From assembly GCF_041080675.1 (NCBI RefSeq), contig NZ_CP163520.1, forward strand, positions 8,523,501-8,587,500: a DNA stretch of 64,000 nt, given 5' to 3'. Numbering within the stretch: position 1 is the first letter of the stretch; every line of letters begins with the position of its first letter. Origin of the DNA: Streptomyces sp. cg36 (lineage in GTDB: Bacteria; Actinomycetota; Actinomycetes; Streptomycetales; Streptomycetaceae). The translations under genes and the position numbers were made by a program. Of this stretch, positions 39,273 through 47,263 are shown one piece after another. The notes beneath the pieces were generated by a model. That model was not told where the DNA came from, made no database searches, and was given only the letters and a program-made list of their open reading frames with translations.

Positions 39273-39841
39273 TGCGCACCCCCGTGCTGGACGAGCGCGA
39301 GCAGCTGCTGCACACCCGACGCCGGCCCCGCTGCTGCGGCGGGAGCCGCGGGCTGGGTGCGGCGGGGTGCCAACGCGCGCTCTGCGGCCGGATGTGGGCG
39401 TGGCGCCTGGGCCGGACGGCGCTGACCCGCAGCCGGGGGTGCGGTCTGCGCTGCGAGGCCGGGAGCGGCCTCGAGGGTGAAGCCGCCAAGGAGCAGGCGG
39501 GGCGCGCGGTCGCGGGCGGCCCGCCCGCCGATCCGCCCGCCTCGGGGCTGCCAGCCGAGCAGCACCCAGCCCCAAGCGGCCTGCATCGGCGCGCGGCCCC
39601 GGATCGTCGGCCGGCGCACCATCCAGATGATCAGGACCCATCCGATCAGGGGGATGGGCCCCATCCACGACCACCAGCCGATGGTCCTGACCAGGAGGAA
39701 GCCGCCGACGACGGCGACAGCGATCTGCGCGGGCGTGTACGGGCCGAGCGGGATCTTCCAGTCGGCGACCTTGCCCAGTACCCACGGATGGCGGCGGGCG
39801 GCGGTGTAGAAGCGGCCCACCCGGGCGGCTGCCGCGGTCAC
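39269..39841 (-). CDS. VirB3/PrgI-like small membrane protein
   Basis: 190 residues, GTG start at 39841 in a 4-bp overlap. Two close hydrophobic segments (QIAVAVVGGFLLVRTIGWW and PLIGWVLIIWMVRRP) follow a basic N-terminus; the C-terminal half is Arg/Pro/Ala-rich and probably cytoplasmic. A short two-span protein directly before VirB4 is the usual place for VirB3/PrgI homologues. The sequence itself is only weakly similar. Confidence 0.65.
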   Translation of the reverse strand: MTAAAARVGRFYTAARRHPWVLGKVADWKIPLGPYTPAQIAVAVVGGFLLVRTIGWWSWMGPIPLIGWVLIIWMVRRPTIRGRAPMQAAWGWVLLGWQPRGGRIGGRAARDRAPRLLLGGFTLEAAPGLAAQTAPPAAGQRRPAQAPRPHPAAERALAPRRTQPAAPAAAAGPASGVQQLLALVQHGGAQ

Positions 39842-40179
39842 AGCCAGCCTCCGGCACCCGGCGAATGGTCACGGGAGACGGGGAGTTCGGACTGCACGAC
39901 CCCGGGAACGGCCGGTGCACCCCTGGACGGGTTCTTCACCTCGTCGGTGAACATGTTCGCCAGGTCGTTGCGCGCGTTGTACAGACCCAGCGCGACCACC
40001 ATCAGCAGCAGAGCACCGATCCCCGCCTTGAGACTGAACCGCTGGATCATGATGACGACGACGAGGCAGATCAGCCCGGCCTGCAGGCCCTTGGTCGCCC
40101 ATTGCTGGAACATGCTGATCCACGAGTTGCCAAGGTCGTCGAGCCGCCCGGCGAGCACCAGACCGTGCACGGTGTTCAT
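39838..40179 (-). CDS. VirB2-like or accessory small membrane protein
   Basis: 113 residues from ATG 40179, overlapping the TcpC-like stop by 4 bp. It has an amphipathic N-terminus (DDLGNSWISMFQQWATKG), two hydrophobic spans (LQAGLICLVVVIMIQRF and GIGALLLMVVALGLY) and a short C-terminal tail. Two spans and this size fit VirB2-type pilins or TcpD/E-like channel parts; the sequence does not decide between them. Confidence 0.6.
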   Translation of the reverse strand: MNTVHGLVLAGRLDDLGNSWISMFQQWATKGLQAGLICLVVVIMIQRFSLKAGIGALLLMVVALGLYNARNDLANMFTDEVKNPSRGAPAVPGVVQSELPVSRDHSPGAGGWL

Positions 40180-41117
40180 CGGCCACCCCCGTCCTGGGCA
40201 GCCCCGGACTCCAGCGCGGCAACTTCCCACCTGGTTGACCGGGCCGTGAGCGTGAGCCCGTACGCCAGCGGCCACCGGCCGGCCGCGTCCCGGGCTTCCA
40301 CCCGGACCAGCACACGCACCGTCGTGCCGTCCTCCGCCACCTGCTCCGCAGCCGCCGCCTTCTCGACAGCCAGCACCTGCTTGACGGAGACCGACCGGTA
40401 CGGGGCAGGGGTGACGGCGGTGAGCTTCACGCCGGGAGCGAGGTAGCGGTCGACCCCCCCGGCTCCCGTCAGATAGGCGGTGAGGAACTCGCCGACCGCG
40501 GACGACAGATGCCCCTCGGGGACGGTCATGGCGTACGACGAGGATTTCGGCACCTCGGCCCGGGCTGGGCCGGCCACCACGCCGGGAGCCCCGGTCACCG
40601 TGAACGACGAGCCCGTACGGTCCGACGCCACCGACACGGCGTAGTACCGCACCGACCCGTTAGGCAACTGCGCAGCCACCGTCACCGCCCACGCACCGTC
40701 CGCGCGCTGCGTGCTGCGCACCGCCGATACGGACGGGGACGCTGACTGCGCATCAGCCGCCGGGTTGGGCAGATCGACGTCGGGCGCCATCGACCGCACC
40801 AGGCGCGCCTGCGCACTGGTCTCGTCGTCCGCGCTGCTGCGCAACCAGGCGCTCACGAACACCTGCGCATAGCCGCCCGGGTCGATGGGGGCCGCCGCGG
40901 CGGGCACGGCAGTGGACTTGGCTGCGGGGGCTGCCTCGACCGTGGCCGGGATGGAGGCGACGGCGACGCCCAGGGCAACGGGGCCGGCTGCGATGGCGGT
41001 CCAGACCGCCACGCGTGAGAAGCGGACGCGGCGGCGCATCGCCTCTAGCCGGGCGCCGGCCGCCAGCGGAGCAGCGGCCTCGCTCTGTGAGGCCTGCTTG
41101 CCAGGAGACATGGTCAA
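40176..41117 (-). CDS. TcpC/VirB8-like conjugal transfer protein
   Basis: 313 residues (an in-frame ATG two codons later, at 41111, is also possible). A cytoplasmic N-terminus leads into one membrane helix (VAVWTAIAAGPVALGVAVASI). The extracytoplasmic part has two NTF2-like units, as in TcpC (PF12642): one with YAQVFVSAWLRSS and VSAVRSTQRADGAWAVTVAAQL, the second with AVGEFLTAYLTGAGGVDRYLAPG and VRVLVRVEARDAAGRWPLAYGLTLTAR. TcpC is the VirB8 counterpart of Gram-positive conjugation systems. It is the first gene of the operon. Confidence 0.82.
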   Translation of the reverse strand: MTMSPGKQASQSEAAAPLAAGARLEAMRRRVRFSRVAVWTAIAAGPVALGVAVASIPATVEAAPAAKSTAVPAAAAPIDPGGYAQVFVSAWLRSSADDETSAQARLVRSMAPDVDLPNPAADAQSASPSVSAVRSTQRADGAWAVTVAAQLPNGSVRYYAVSVASDRTGSSFTVTGAPGVVAGPARAEVPKSSSYAMTVPEGHLSSAVGEFLTAYLTGAGGVDRYLAPGVKLTAVTPAPYRSVSVKQVLAVEKAAAAEQVAEDGTTVRVLVRVEARDAAGRWPLAYGLTLTARSTRWEVAALESGAAQDGGGR

Positions 41118-41173
41118 ACTCCCAGGTCAGAAAGGATGTTGCTGACCTTGAGGAAACCCGGCGACCCCGACCC

Positions 41174-41201
41174 GACCACGGACCACGGACCACCGACCAC
41201 G
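41174..41201. repeat. Four tandem GACCACG heptamers
   Basis: GACCACG, GACCACG, GACCACC, GACCACG in direct tandem, just upstream of the conjugation operon. The unit is close to one arm of the CATGGTCGG palindromes that follow at 41236 and 41565. Confidence 0.75.
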
Positions 41202-41235
41202 GTCACGATGGCGACACGAAGCCCATGGTCGGGGT

Positions 41236-41254
41236 CATGGTCGGCCCGACCATG
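41236..41254. repeat. Perfect 19-base palindrome CATGGTCGG-C-CCGACCATG
   Basis: A nine-base arm and its exact complement around one base. An almost identical copy with a single changed base lies at 41565-41583, and half-sites (ATGGTCGGGG) occur at about 41225, 41630 and 41655. The set frames the region between the two divergent operons and looks like binding sites for a dimeric protein. Confidence 0.75.
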
Positions 41255-41359
41255 GGGCAGCCGCGAGCTGGCGACAGGCCAAGGAGTCCGGTGCGCGTTC
41301 CCCCAAGGCGCGACTGCGGTGCGACCCCATGCTGCTCGGCCACCAGATCGGCATGCCGG

Positions 41360-41525
41360 TGCGCAGACGGCAGCCGACCGAGCCCCGCCGAGAGCCTGCG
41401 CACCGGACCAGCCGAACCTGCGCAACACAAGACCAGGAACAACAGGCGCGGACTGCGCAGTCGCTCCGCACACCCCCCGGCTGGCTGCGCAGCCCGACTG
41501 CACGACACCCCTGCGGGGTTGCGCA
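41360..41525. repeat. Array of six TGCGCA sites
   Basis: TGCGCA occurs at 41360, 41397, 41419, 41454, 41486 and 41520, that is, at intervals of 37, 22, 35, 32 and 34 bases. Flanking bases are often C or G on the left and A/G then C on the right. The hexamer is itself a palindrome and would be rare by chance at this density. Bases 41118-41791 hold no credible gene, so this 0.67-kb stretch is probably regulatory, an origin of replication or of transfer. Confidence 0.6.
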
Positions 41526-41791
41526 GCCTGGCCGCGCAACGGCTGAGCACCTGGGCCGAAGGTGCACGGTCGGCCCGACCATGAGCGCGACCACGGCAGC
41601 TAGACGGCCATGTTGCCTGATCGTGACCGATGGTCGGGGTTCGTGGCCGCCAGCATGGTCGGGGCCGGCGGGTGAGCTGACGGCATGGAACCCACGCACG
41701 CCCCCGCCCCCAGGCCCGACGGCCGTCCCACGCCGGCGGGCCGCGTGCGCTGCCCTGGACACTGCACCCAGCCCGCTTCGGAGGCACGGCG

Positions 41792-43222
41792 GTGAGCCGC
41801 TTCGGGGCAGGCGTCCGCCGGGGGGTGATGGCCGCTGATCAGTTCACCCAGATCGCCAACGGGCTCTTCCGCGACACCAGGCTCTCCTGCAAAGCGAAGG
41901 GGATCTTCGGGTACGTCAGCACGCACCGGAACGGTTGGCAGACAACGGTCGTCGACCTCACCCGCCTGGGCCCGGACGGACGGGAAGCGGTACGGACCGG
42001 TCTGCAGGAACTCGAGGCACACGGCTACCTGATCCGTGAACGCCTGCGCCGCCCGGACGGCACCTTGGGCGAGGCCGTCTACTGCATTACCGACTGCCCG
42101 GCCTGTGCGGCCCCGGCGCTGATCGAAGCCGACATGGCGGCCTCGGCCCCCGAGAGTGAGCACCCCGACGGCCTCCCGGCGGGGATCCGCCGGGGGGTGA
42201 TGGCGGCTGATCAGTTCACCCAGATCGCCAACAGGCTCTTCCGCGACGCACAGTTGTCCTTCAAAGCCAAAGGCCTGTTCGGACTGCTCTCCACACACCG
42301 CGACGGCTGGCGGATGACCGTCACCGACCTCGCCCGCCGTGGCCGCGACGGCGACGCAGCCGTCAAGAGCGGACTGAAGGAGCTGGAGAGGCACGGCTTC
42401 CTGGTGCGCGCACGCGACCGCGGCCCCGACGGCACCCTCGGCGCGGCGGCGTACTTCATCACCGACCTGCCCGCTCTGCAAAGCAGCAGGTCACAACCAG
42501 AGTCGGGTTTTCCACCAGTGGATGACCCTACGTGGGCTGATCGGTCCACTAAGAACACCAACAGGAAGAACACCACCAAGCGGAACACCAGACCCCTCCG
42601 TCCGTGCCGCAGCGAAGCGTCGCGTGCACCGGGACGGACGGACCGGCCGGACACGCCGATGCCCCCGCCCGCGGCGGATGACATGCCCCCAGGGATCCAG
42701 CTGCTGCTCGAACTCGGGGCGGCCCGCCCCGAGCTGCTGCTGACCGGCAAGCCGCTCACCGACCAAGGCCGCGTCGTGACCGTGATGCTGGAATCCGGCT
42801 GGAGCCGCGACCAGCTGCGTCACGTCATCGCTGCCCGCCCCCTGCCCCACCCGGTACGCCATACGGTCGCCGCCATCATCGCCGCCCGCCTGCGCGCCGC
42901 CCAGGCCTACCCGCCGCCCGCCAGCGCGGCCAGCGACCACGACCAGCCCGAGCAGGACGCCCTGCCGCCGCAGCCGATGACCAACTCTGCCGCGCGCACG
43001 GTGAACGAGGCTCTGACGTACCGGGCCCTCGCCGAATGCGCCGGCTGCGGCAATCCCGGGACCGCCCCCGGCAAGGACCTCTGCCCAGCCTGTCTCGGCT
43101 GGCCGCTCTGCCGCACCTGCCAGGGCCCCACACCCCGCCGCGCCCACCCCGACGGCGACGGCCGCTGCACCACGTGCGCCTTGAACCTGACCGATCATCC
43201 GCTGGAAGGAAGCACCCCGTGA
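41792..43222 (+). CDS. Replication-type helix-turn-helix protein with duplicated domain and zinc ribbon
   Basis: 476 residues, GTG start with GGAGGCACGGC upstream. Two copies of a winged-helix domain (about 11-125 and 135-250) both begin RRGVMAADQFTQIAN and continue with LFRDxxLSxKAKGxFGxxSTHRxGW. This type is found in plasmid and phage replication proteins (RepA-N/DnaD-like N-termini, where the motif reads LSWKAKGLLxYLLS). After a Lys/Asn/Arg linker lies a helical region (PGIQLLLELGAARPELL). The C-terminus has paired CxxC motifs (CAGCGNPG, LCPACLGWPLCRTC, CTTC). It diverges from the transfer operon across the repeat region. Replication initiation or copy control is a reasonable inference. 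Confidence 0.7.
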   Translation: MSRFGAGVRRGVMAADQFTQIANGLFRDTRLSCKAKGIFGYVSTHRNGWQTTVVDLTRLGPDGREAVRTGLQELEAHGYLIRERLRRPDGTLGEAVYCITDCPACAAPALIEADMAASAPESEHPDGLPAGIRRGVMAADQFTQIANRLFRDAQLSFKAKGLFGLLSTHRDGWRMTVTDLARRGRDGDAAVKSGLKELERHGFLVRARDRGPDGTLGAAAYFITDLPALQSSRSQPESGFPPVDDPTWADRSTKNTNRKNTTKRNTRPLRPCRSEASRAPGRTDRPDTPMPPPAADDMPPGIQLLLELGAARPELLLTGKPLTDQGRVVTVMLESGWSRDQLRHVIAARPLPHPVRHTVAAIIAARLRAAQAYPPPASAASDHDQPEQDALPPQPMTNSAARTVNEALTYRALAECAGCGNPGTAPGKDLCPACLGWPLCRTCQGPTPRRAHPDGDGRCTTCALNLTDHPLEGSTP

Positions 43223-44103
43223 CGGACACACCCCACACCCCGCCGCCCACCGCGGCCGCGCACCACGAGCGCCCCTTTGCCCGTGATCCAGGGCGCTGGC
43301 AGAGAGAACACGCCCGCGCCGTGCGGACCGGCCACGTCCGTGACCACACCTGTTCCGCTGCGTGCGAACCCGTCCTCGTCCACGAACGCACCCCCTGGGG
43401 CTGGCTCGCCTGGACCGTCCCAGGCGATGGCAGCCCGCCCCAGATCCCTCACCAGATCGGAGTGCTCACCCCGGCCGCCACCCGCGTGCAGCGCCTGGCG
43501 CCGCGCTGGCTGACCCGGCGCCCCGCCCAGCGCATCGCCGTGGCCTCCGGTCCCGGATCACTCCGGTTCACCCCGGCCGCCATCGCCCTCATCAGCCTGC
43601 TCACCGGCCTGTTCGCCCTTCGCCGCGGAGCGCCCCTCGACGTCGTTCTACCGGCGATGCTCCTGGCCCCGCTCCTTGCCGCGCACCTCCCGGACCGGCT
43701 GGACGCGAAGGCCCGCGAACACGTCCGCATGGTCGAAGGCGACGCCGCCTGCCGCTACCTCCAGCGCCTCGCCACTCTGCAGACCTCGCTCATCCAGGCC
43801 GCCGACGGCAGCAGCCGCCACGAGCTGCGCCGCTCGGCCGAGATCGGACAGGGCGTGATGTGGGACGCCGCCGGTCTTCTCCAGAACCGGGACACCCGTT
43901 CGGTCTCAGCCGGCCTCATCGCCCGAGAACGGCTGATGCTCCAACTCGCCCACCAGGCCGCACAGATCCTTGAGCGCACGGCACAGCAGGCACGAACCAG
44001 GCATCGGCCCCCGGGGGCTGTCTCCGCCTGCCCCCGGCCGACGACCGCCCCGGCAGCCCGCCGCGCACCGAACCCACCGCTGCAGAAGGGAACCTCCTCG
44101 TGA
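43219..44103 (+). CDS. Membrane protein of unknown function
   Basis: 294 residues from GTG 43219, in a GTGA overlap with the previous stop; an earlier open frame is shadow sequence. The N-terminal half is soluble (HHERPFARDPGRWQREHARAVRTGHVRDHTCSAAC). Two hydrophobic spans follow (ALISLLTGLFALRRG, LDVVLPAMLLAPLLAAHL). A helical domain carries RMVEGDAACRYLQRLATLQTSLIQAADG and ends in a basic tail. No known family recognised. Coupled translation ties it to the duplicated-HTH gene. Confidence 0.6.
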   Translation: MTDTPHTPPPTAAAHHERPFARDPGRWQREHARAVRTGHVRDHTCSAACEPVLVHERTPWGWLAWTVPGDGSPPQIPHQIGVLTPAATRVQRLAPRWLTRRPAQRIAVASGPGSLRFTPAAIALISLLTGLFALRRGAPLDVVLPAMLLAPLLAAHLPDRLDAKAREHVRMVEGDAACRYLQRLATLQTSLIQAADGSSRHELRRSAEIGQGVMWDAAGLLQNRDTRSVSAGLIARERLMLQLAHQAAQILERTAQQARTRHRPPGAVSACPRPTTAPAARRAPNPPLQKGTSS

Positions 44104-44658
44104 ACCAGCCCGAACCGCGCCTCTCCGTACCCGCCTTGGGCCTCTATCTCCTGTTCGCCCACGAGCCCTACTACCCGGTCGGCGCCCAGGAGATCAACAC
44201 CACCGTCGTGGCTGCAGCCTCGCTGCTCCACCCCCGCGTACGGCAGCCCGACGGCGCCCGCATCCACAAGCTCCTCGTCGACGGCCGGCGGCCGGCGGCC
44301 GGGCGAGATCGTGCCGCTGTCCACCCTCACCCACGAACTGGACGGCGGAGCTCGCTGGCCGGAGGTCGCAGACTGGGAGGCAACCACCAACGACCTGCTC
44401 CAGCTCATCCGCGACCACGACTGCGACGCCCTCAGCCTCGGCCTGCCGGACACCGCCCGCGCCCTTATGTGCGCCAGCCCGCACAGCGAGATCCGCACCG
44501 TCGACCCCACGTCCGGGGCACATCACGCATACGGGCCAGCCGACCGGATCGCGGTCCTCGCCGGGATCGGCCGGCACCTGGCCTGGGCCGAAGCAGGATC
44601 CCCCTTGTGGCCCGGCACCGGCCTGCTGCTCCCGATCAACTCCGCGGATGCCACCTGA
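44100..44658 (+). pseudogene. Unknown gene frameshifted by a 7-bp tandem repeat
   Basis: The frame starts at GTG 44100 in a GTGA overlap (NQPEPRLSVPALGLYLLFAHEPYYPVGAQEINTTVVAA) and leaves register at residue ~62. The sequence then continues in another frame from about 44305: VPLSTLTHELDGGARWPEVADWEATTNDLLQLIRDH, ending in LLLPINSADAT at 44658. At the break are three exact copies of CGGCCGG (44282-44302). Removing one copy joins both parts into one protein of about 183 residues. So the gene is either recently broken or switches by slippage. Function unknown. Confidence 0.65.
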
Positions 44659-45398
44659 CGTGTTCACCCCGCCCGCCCGATAGCGGGGGCTCCGGACACA
44701 GGAAGAGAGGGGCGGCCCGGCGGTACTGCCCCCAGAGCGCTGGGCGCCGGGCCTGGCCCGCGCGCTCCATGCTGGCGAGGGCTGGCACAGACGATAGACG
44801 CTGGGCGCTTCAGCCCGAGGCCCCGGATGTGGTGGATAGCGCCGCCAGCAGGAACCTTCATCGCGATCGCGGTGGCTGTATCTGCGGCGCCCTGGGCGAG
44901 CCGGGCGTGGGCAAGACGCGTTGCGGCGATGGCCCGGGACCGGAGCAGGCAGGGCCGCGAGGCACTGGCGGGCCTGGTACCCGGCGGTGGCATGGTTGCC
45001 GCCGGAGAGGATCAGGAGCGCGCGTTGTCTGGCGCGAACGGTGGTGAGGGCTCGACGTCCTCCGTCAGCACCCAGCGGGGCAGTCCGAGCCGGGCGCCGC
45101 AGGAGACCTGGCAGGGGGGACGCCTTCTGTGGGGTGAAGGGGAAGCCCCACGGCCACGGCGGCAGGGCCTGTGGGGCAGGGACTCGGCGACTGCGCGCGA
45201 GAAAGGGAGCAAGTGATTCCCGCCGTCCACCGGACGAAGGGCGGCGTCCGTCTCGGCCCGACTCCGCCACTCCGGGCTCCGGCGAGCCGGGCTCCTTCGG
45301 GGATGGAACTGGAGGACCCGGAGCCGGAGGACGAGGTACCGGGGCGGGCCGTCATGGCCTTTGCTCCCCGTCCTGGAGATTAGTTCGACGGCTGATGC
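44659..45398. other. Intergenic stretch without a supported gene
   Basis: About 740 bases between two operons facing each other. Open frames exist on both strands, but their proteins are low-complexity Arg/Gly/Pro/Ala sequences without family signs. One plus-strand frame (44827-45216) starts with a plausible membrane stretch but has no clear Shine-Dalgarno. Confidence 0.4.
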
Positions 45399-45971
45399 CT
45401 ACTGTTCGTAGGCCCAGGCGCGGCCCGTCTGGCGGTACTCCTCGACCGGGATCGGCTGGACGCCAGTGCGCATCCTCGCGGTGTAGAGGAGTCCGTCGAG
45501 GTGGTCGATCTCGTGGTGGATGAGCCGGGCGAGCCCGCGCTCGTACACCGTGGTGACGATGGCACCGTCGAGCGCGGTGGATTCCACGGTGATCCGCAGT
45601 GGGCGGGGGACCATGCCCCGAACATCGAAGAAGGACAGGCAGCCCTCGTACTGCTCGTCCATCTCCTCGGAGGCCGCGATGATGCAGGGGTTGAGGAGTA
45701 CGATCGGCTCCGCGCCTCCCGGGGCGGGTCGTACGGCGGCGGCCGCGCGGGCGATGCCGATTTGCGGGGCCGCCAGCCCCATGCCCTTGCCGCTGAAGTC
45801 GTGTGCCTGGGCGATGCGGTCCATGGCGTCGGCCAACTTCTCGACGATCCGTGTCGCAGCGCTGCAGTCGGCGGGCAGATCGAAGGCGCCTGCGGACTCG
45901 GCGAGGATGCCGGCGCCGTGCTGGACGACTCCGAGGTCTCGCATGCGCTGGCTGGGCTGCACCTCGATCAC
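45399..45971 (-). CDS. def: Peptide deformylase
   Basis: 190 residues, GTG start at 45971 in a GTGA overlap with the regulator gene. All three family motifs are intact: motif I GMGLAAPQ (residues ~63-70), motif II EGCLSF with the metal-binding cysteine, and motif III HEIDHLDG with the two metal-binding histidines and catalytic glutamate. The enzyme removes the formyl group from new proteins. As an extra copy in accessory DNA next to a regulator and a lasso cluster, it may be a resistance copy or have been recruited for peptide processing; neither is shown. Confidence 0.93.
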   Translation of the reverse strand: MIEVQPSQRMRDLGVVQHGAGILAESAGAFDLPADCSAATRIVEKLADAMDRIAQAHDFSGKGMGLAAPQIGIARAAAAVRPAPGGAEPIVLLNPCIIAASEEMDEQYEGCLSFFDVRGMVPRPLRITVESTALDGAIVTTVYERGLARLIHHEIDHLDGLLYTARMRTGVQPIPVEEYRQTGRAWAYEQ

Positions 45972-46939
45972 CGCAACTCTCCCTGGTTGTTGTCGGGTTC
46001 GGGCCTGGCCCGGAACTTCCATTCCAGACGGTAGCGGGCGTGGAGGGCGGGCGTTGAGGTGGACCAGGAGAAGATGCGGGTGGGCCCGTCGTCCAGGCGG
46101 TTGGGGGCAGTCCGCAGCGGGATCTGCTCGGCGGTCATGGAGGTCTCGGTGCCCCACACCATCGGGTCGAGCGCGACGGGGAAGGCGAGGGTGACTTCCA
46201 GGTGCTCGGTGGGCAGGCGCACCGCGCGCTGGAACCACCGCCCCCACTTGTAATCGCTGACCGAGTATGCGTACTCGATCCACACCGACTCGCCGGGGTA
46301 GAGGGGGAAGCGGCCCTGCTCGTTGTCGAACAGGAGCCAGATCTCCTTGAACGCGTCGCGGTCGTGCTTGGTCTCCCACGCCATCACCTCGCCCCGGCAC
46401 GACGCGGTCAGGGCCAGCTCTTCCCACCGCAGAGGGTTCTCGCGGTAGTGGGCGTTGGAGCGCTCCGGCTCGCCCGGGTAGCGGTCGACGGAGATCCGGA
46501 TCAGATAGCGGGTGACCGGCTCGATGCCGGTGTTGCGCAGCAGGCGGCGCATGGTGAGCCGGTACATCGCTCCGTCGTAGTCCAGGCGGGCCGTGTCGTG
46601 CTCGACCACCAGCGCGGAGCCCGTGGCGTACGGCTGCTCGGGCCGGTGCGGCACCGGCAGGACTGCGGGCTGGTGGGCGCGGGCCTTTGCCGTCTCGTAC
46701 TCGCACCAGCGTTTCCAGATCGCCTTGCCCGCCTTCAGCGTCTCGTCCGCGCGGCGGGCGAAGTCCTCGGACGGCTTGGTCCGCCCGGCCTCCATGTGGC
46801 TGACGTAGGAGGGGGTGTAGCCCATGGCGGCGGCGAGCGCGTTCTTGGCCAGCCCCCTCACCTCCCGCCAGTAGGCGACCTCCGCCGCGAAGTACTCGAT
46901 GGCCTGCTCGACGGTGATGTCGTCGTGGTGGGTGTCCAT
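45968..46939 (-). CDS. XRE-type helix-turn-helix regulator
   Basis: 323 residues from ATG 46939. The N-terminal HTH is clear: VAYWREVRGLAKNALAAAMGYTPSYVSHMEAGRTKPSEDFARRAD (about 20-70). The C-terminal ~200 residues form a separate, probably ligand-sensing or effector, domain (RYLIRISVDRYPGEPERSNAHYRENPLRWEELAL, WIEYAYSVSDYKWGRWFQRAVRLP) that recurs in Streptomyces HTH proteins of unknown signal. It is divergent from the lasso precursor and followed by the deformylase gene. A perfect inverted repeat in the shared upstream region (46976-47002) is its likely operator. Confidence 0.82.
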   Translation of the reverse strand: MDTHHDDITVEQAIEYFAAEVAYWREVRGLAKNALAAAMGYTPSYVSHMEAGRTKPSEDFARRADETLKAGKAIWKRWCEYETAKARAHQPAVLPVPHRPEQPYATGSALVVEHDTARLDYDGAMYRLTMRRLLRNTGIEPVTRYLIRISVDRYPGEPERSNAHYRENPLRWEELALTASCRGEVMAWETKHDRDAFKEIWLLFDNEQGRFPLYPGESVWIEYAYSVSDYKWGRWFQRAVRLPTEHLEVTLAFPVALDPMVWGTETSMTAEQIPLRTAPNRLDDGPTRIFSWSTSTPALHARYRLEWKFRARPEPDNNQGELR

Positions 46940-46975
46940 CAAAGTCCCTGCCCCGGATGCCGGTTGAGTGCATGA

Positions 46976-47002
46976 GTGAACTGCTGCGTGACCTCAGTTC
47001 AC
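46976..47002. promoter_or_regulatory. Inverted repeat, candidate operator between regulator and lasso genes
   Basis: GTGAACTG (46976-46983), an 11-base spacer, then CAGTTCAC (46995-47002): perfect 8-bp arms, 19 bases centre to centre, about two helical turns. It lies 36 bases upstream of the regulator ATG and 135 bases upstream of the lasso precursor. This fits a dimeric HTH protein controlling itself and perhaps the lasso genes. Confidence 0.55.
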
Positions 47003-47137
47003 CATTCCGTCACGGTCCCTGACAGAGGTTTGCTTGCCTCAGCCGGACCCGTTCAACTCCCTGTCCGGATACGGCACCACCGTCCAACGTCCGCCCATCC
47101 CGGGCGGGCGGGGATGCGAGAAATGGAGGCCACGCTC

Positions 47138-47263
47138 ATGGAGCACACCACCAACGAGGTCTACCAGGCGCCCGTCGTGCTGGACGCCGGTGAGGTCACC
47201 GCGGTGACGCTGGGCACCAACAGCTTCGACACCGCCGACGACACCGAGTACAAGAACGCCTGA
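47138..47263 (+). CDS. Lasso peptide precursor (A)
   Basis: 41 residues from ATG 47138, with GGAGG 8 bases upstream. A longer open frame upstream lacks leader features. The leader has the YxxP pattern for the RRE (Y9-Q-A-P12), then VVLDAGEV, and the conserved threonine at position -2 (T24, followed by L25). The predicted 16-residue core is GTNSFDTADDTEYKNA. Gly1 can form the macrolactam with Asp9 (9-residue ring), since positions 7 and 8 are Thr and Ala. The ring contains Asp6-Thr7, a candidate aspartimide site for the methyltransferase of this cluster. Residues 10-16 would form loop and tail. Confidence 0.88.
   Translation: MEHTTNEVYQAPVVLDAGEVTAVTLGTNSFDTADDTEYKNA

Noticed and set aside
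36624..39425. 933-residue plus-strand open frame opposite VirB4
   Set aside because: Antisense shadow caused by high GC at third positions; no domain sequence, whereas the minus strand has a full VirB4.
41360..41525. CRISPR array suggested by regularly spaced short repeats
   Set aside because: The repeat is only a hexamer and the spacing varies from 22 to 37 bases; no cas genes are present.
44827..45216. 129-residue plus-strand frame in the gap before the deformylase
   Set aside because: No Shine-Dalgarno, low-complexity second half and no family similarity that I could see.
45972..46973. 524-residue fusion frame upstream of the deformylase
   Set aside because: It is the out-of-frame shadow of the HTH regulator; the deformylase starts at the GTG overlapping the regulator stop.
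46976..47137. Longer start for the lasso precursor
   Set aside because: The added residues do not resemble a lasso leader, and GGAGG lies just before ATG 47138.
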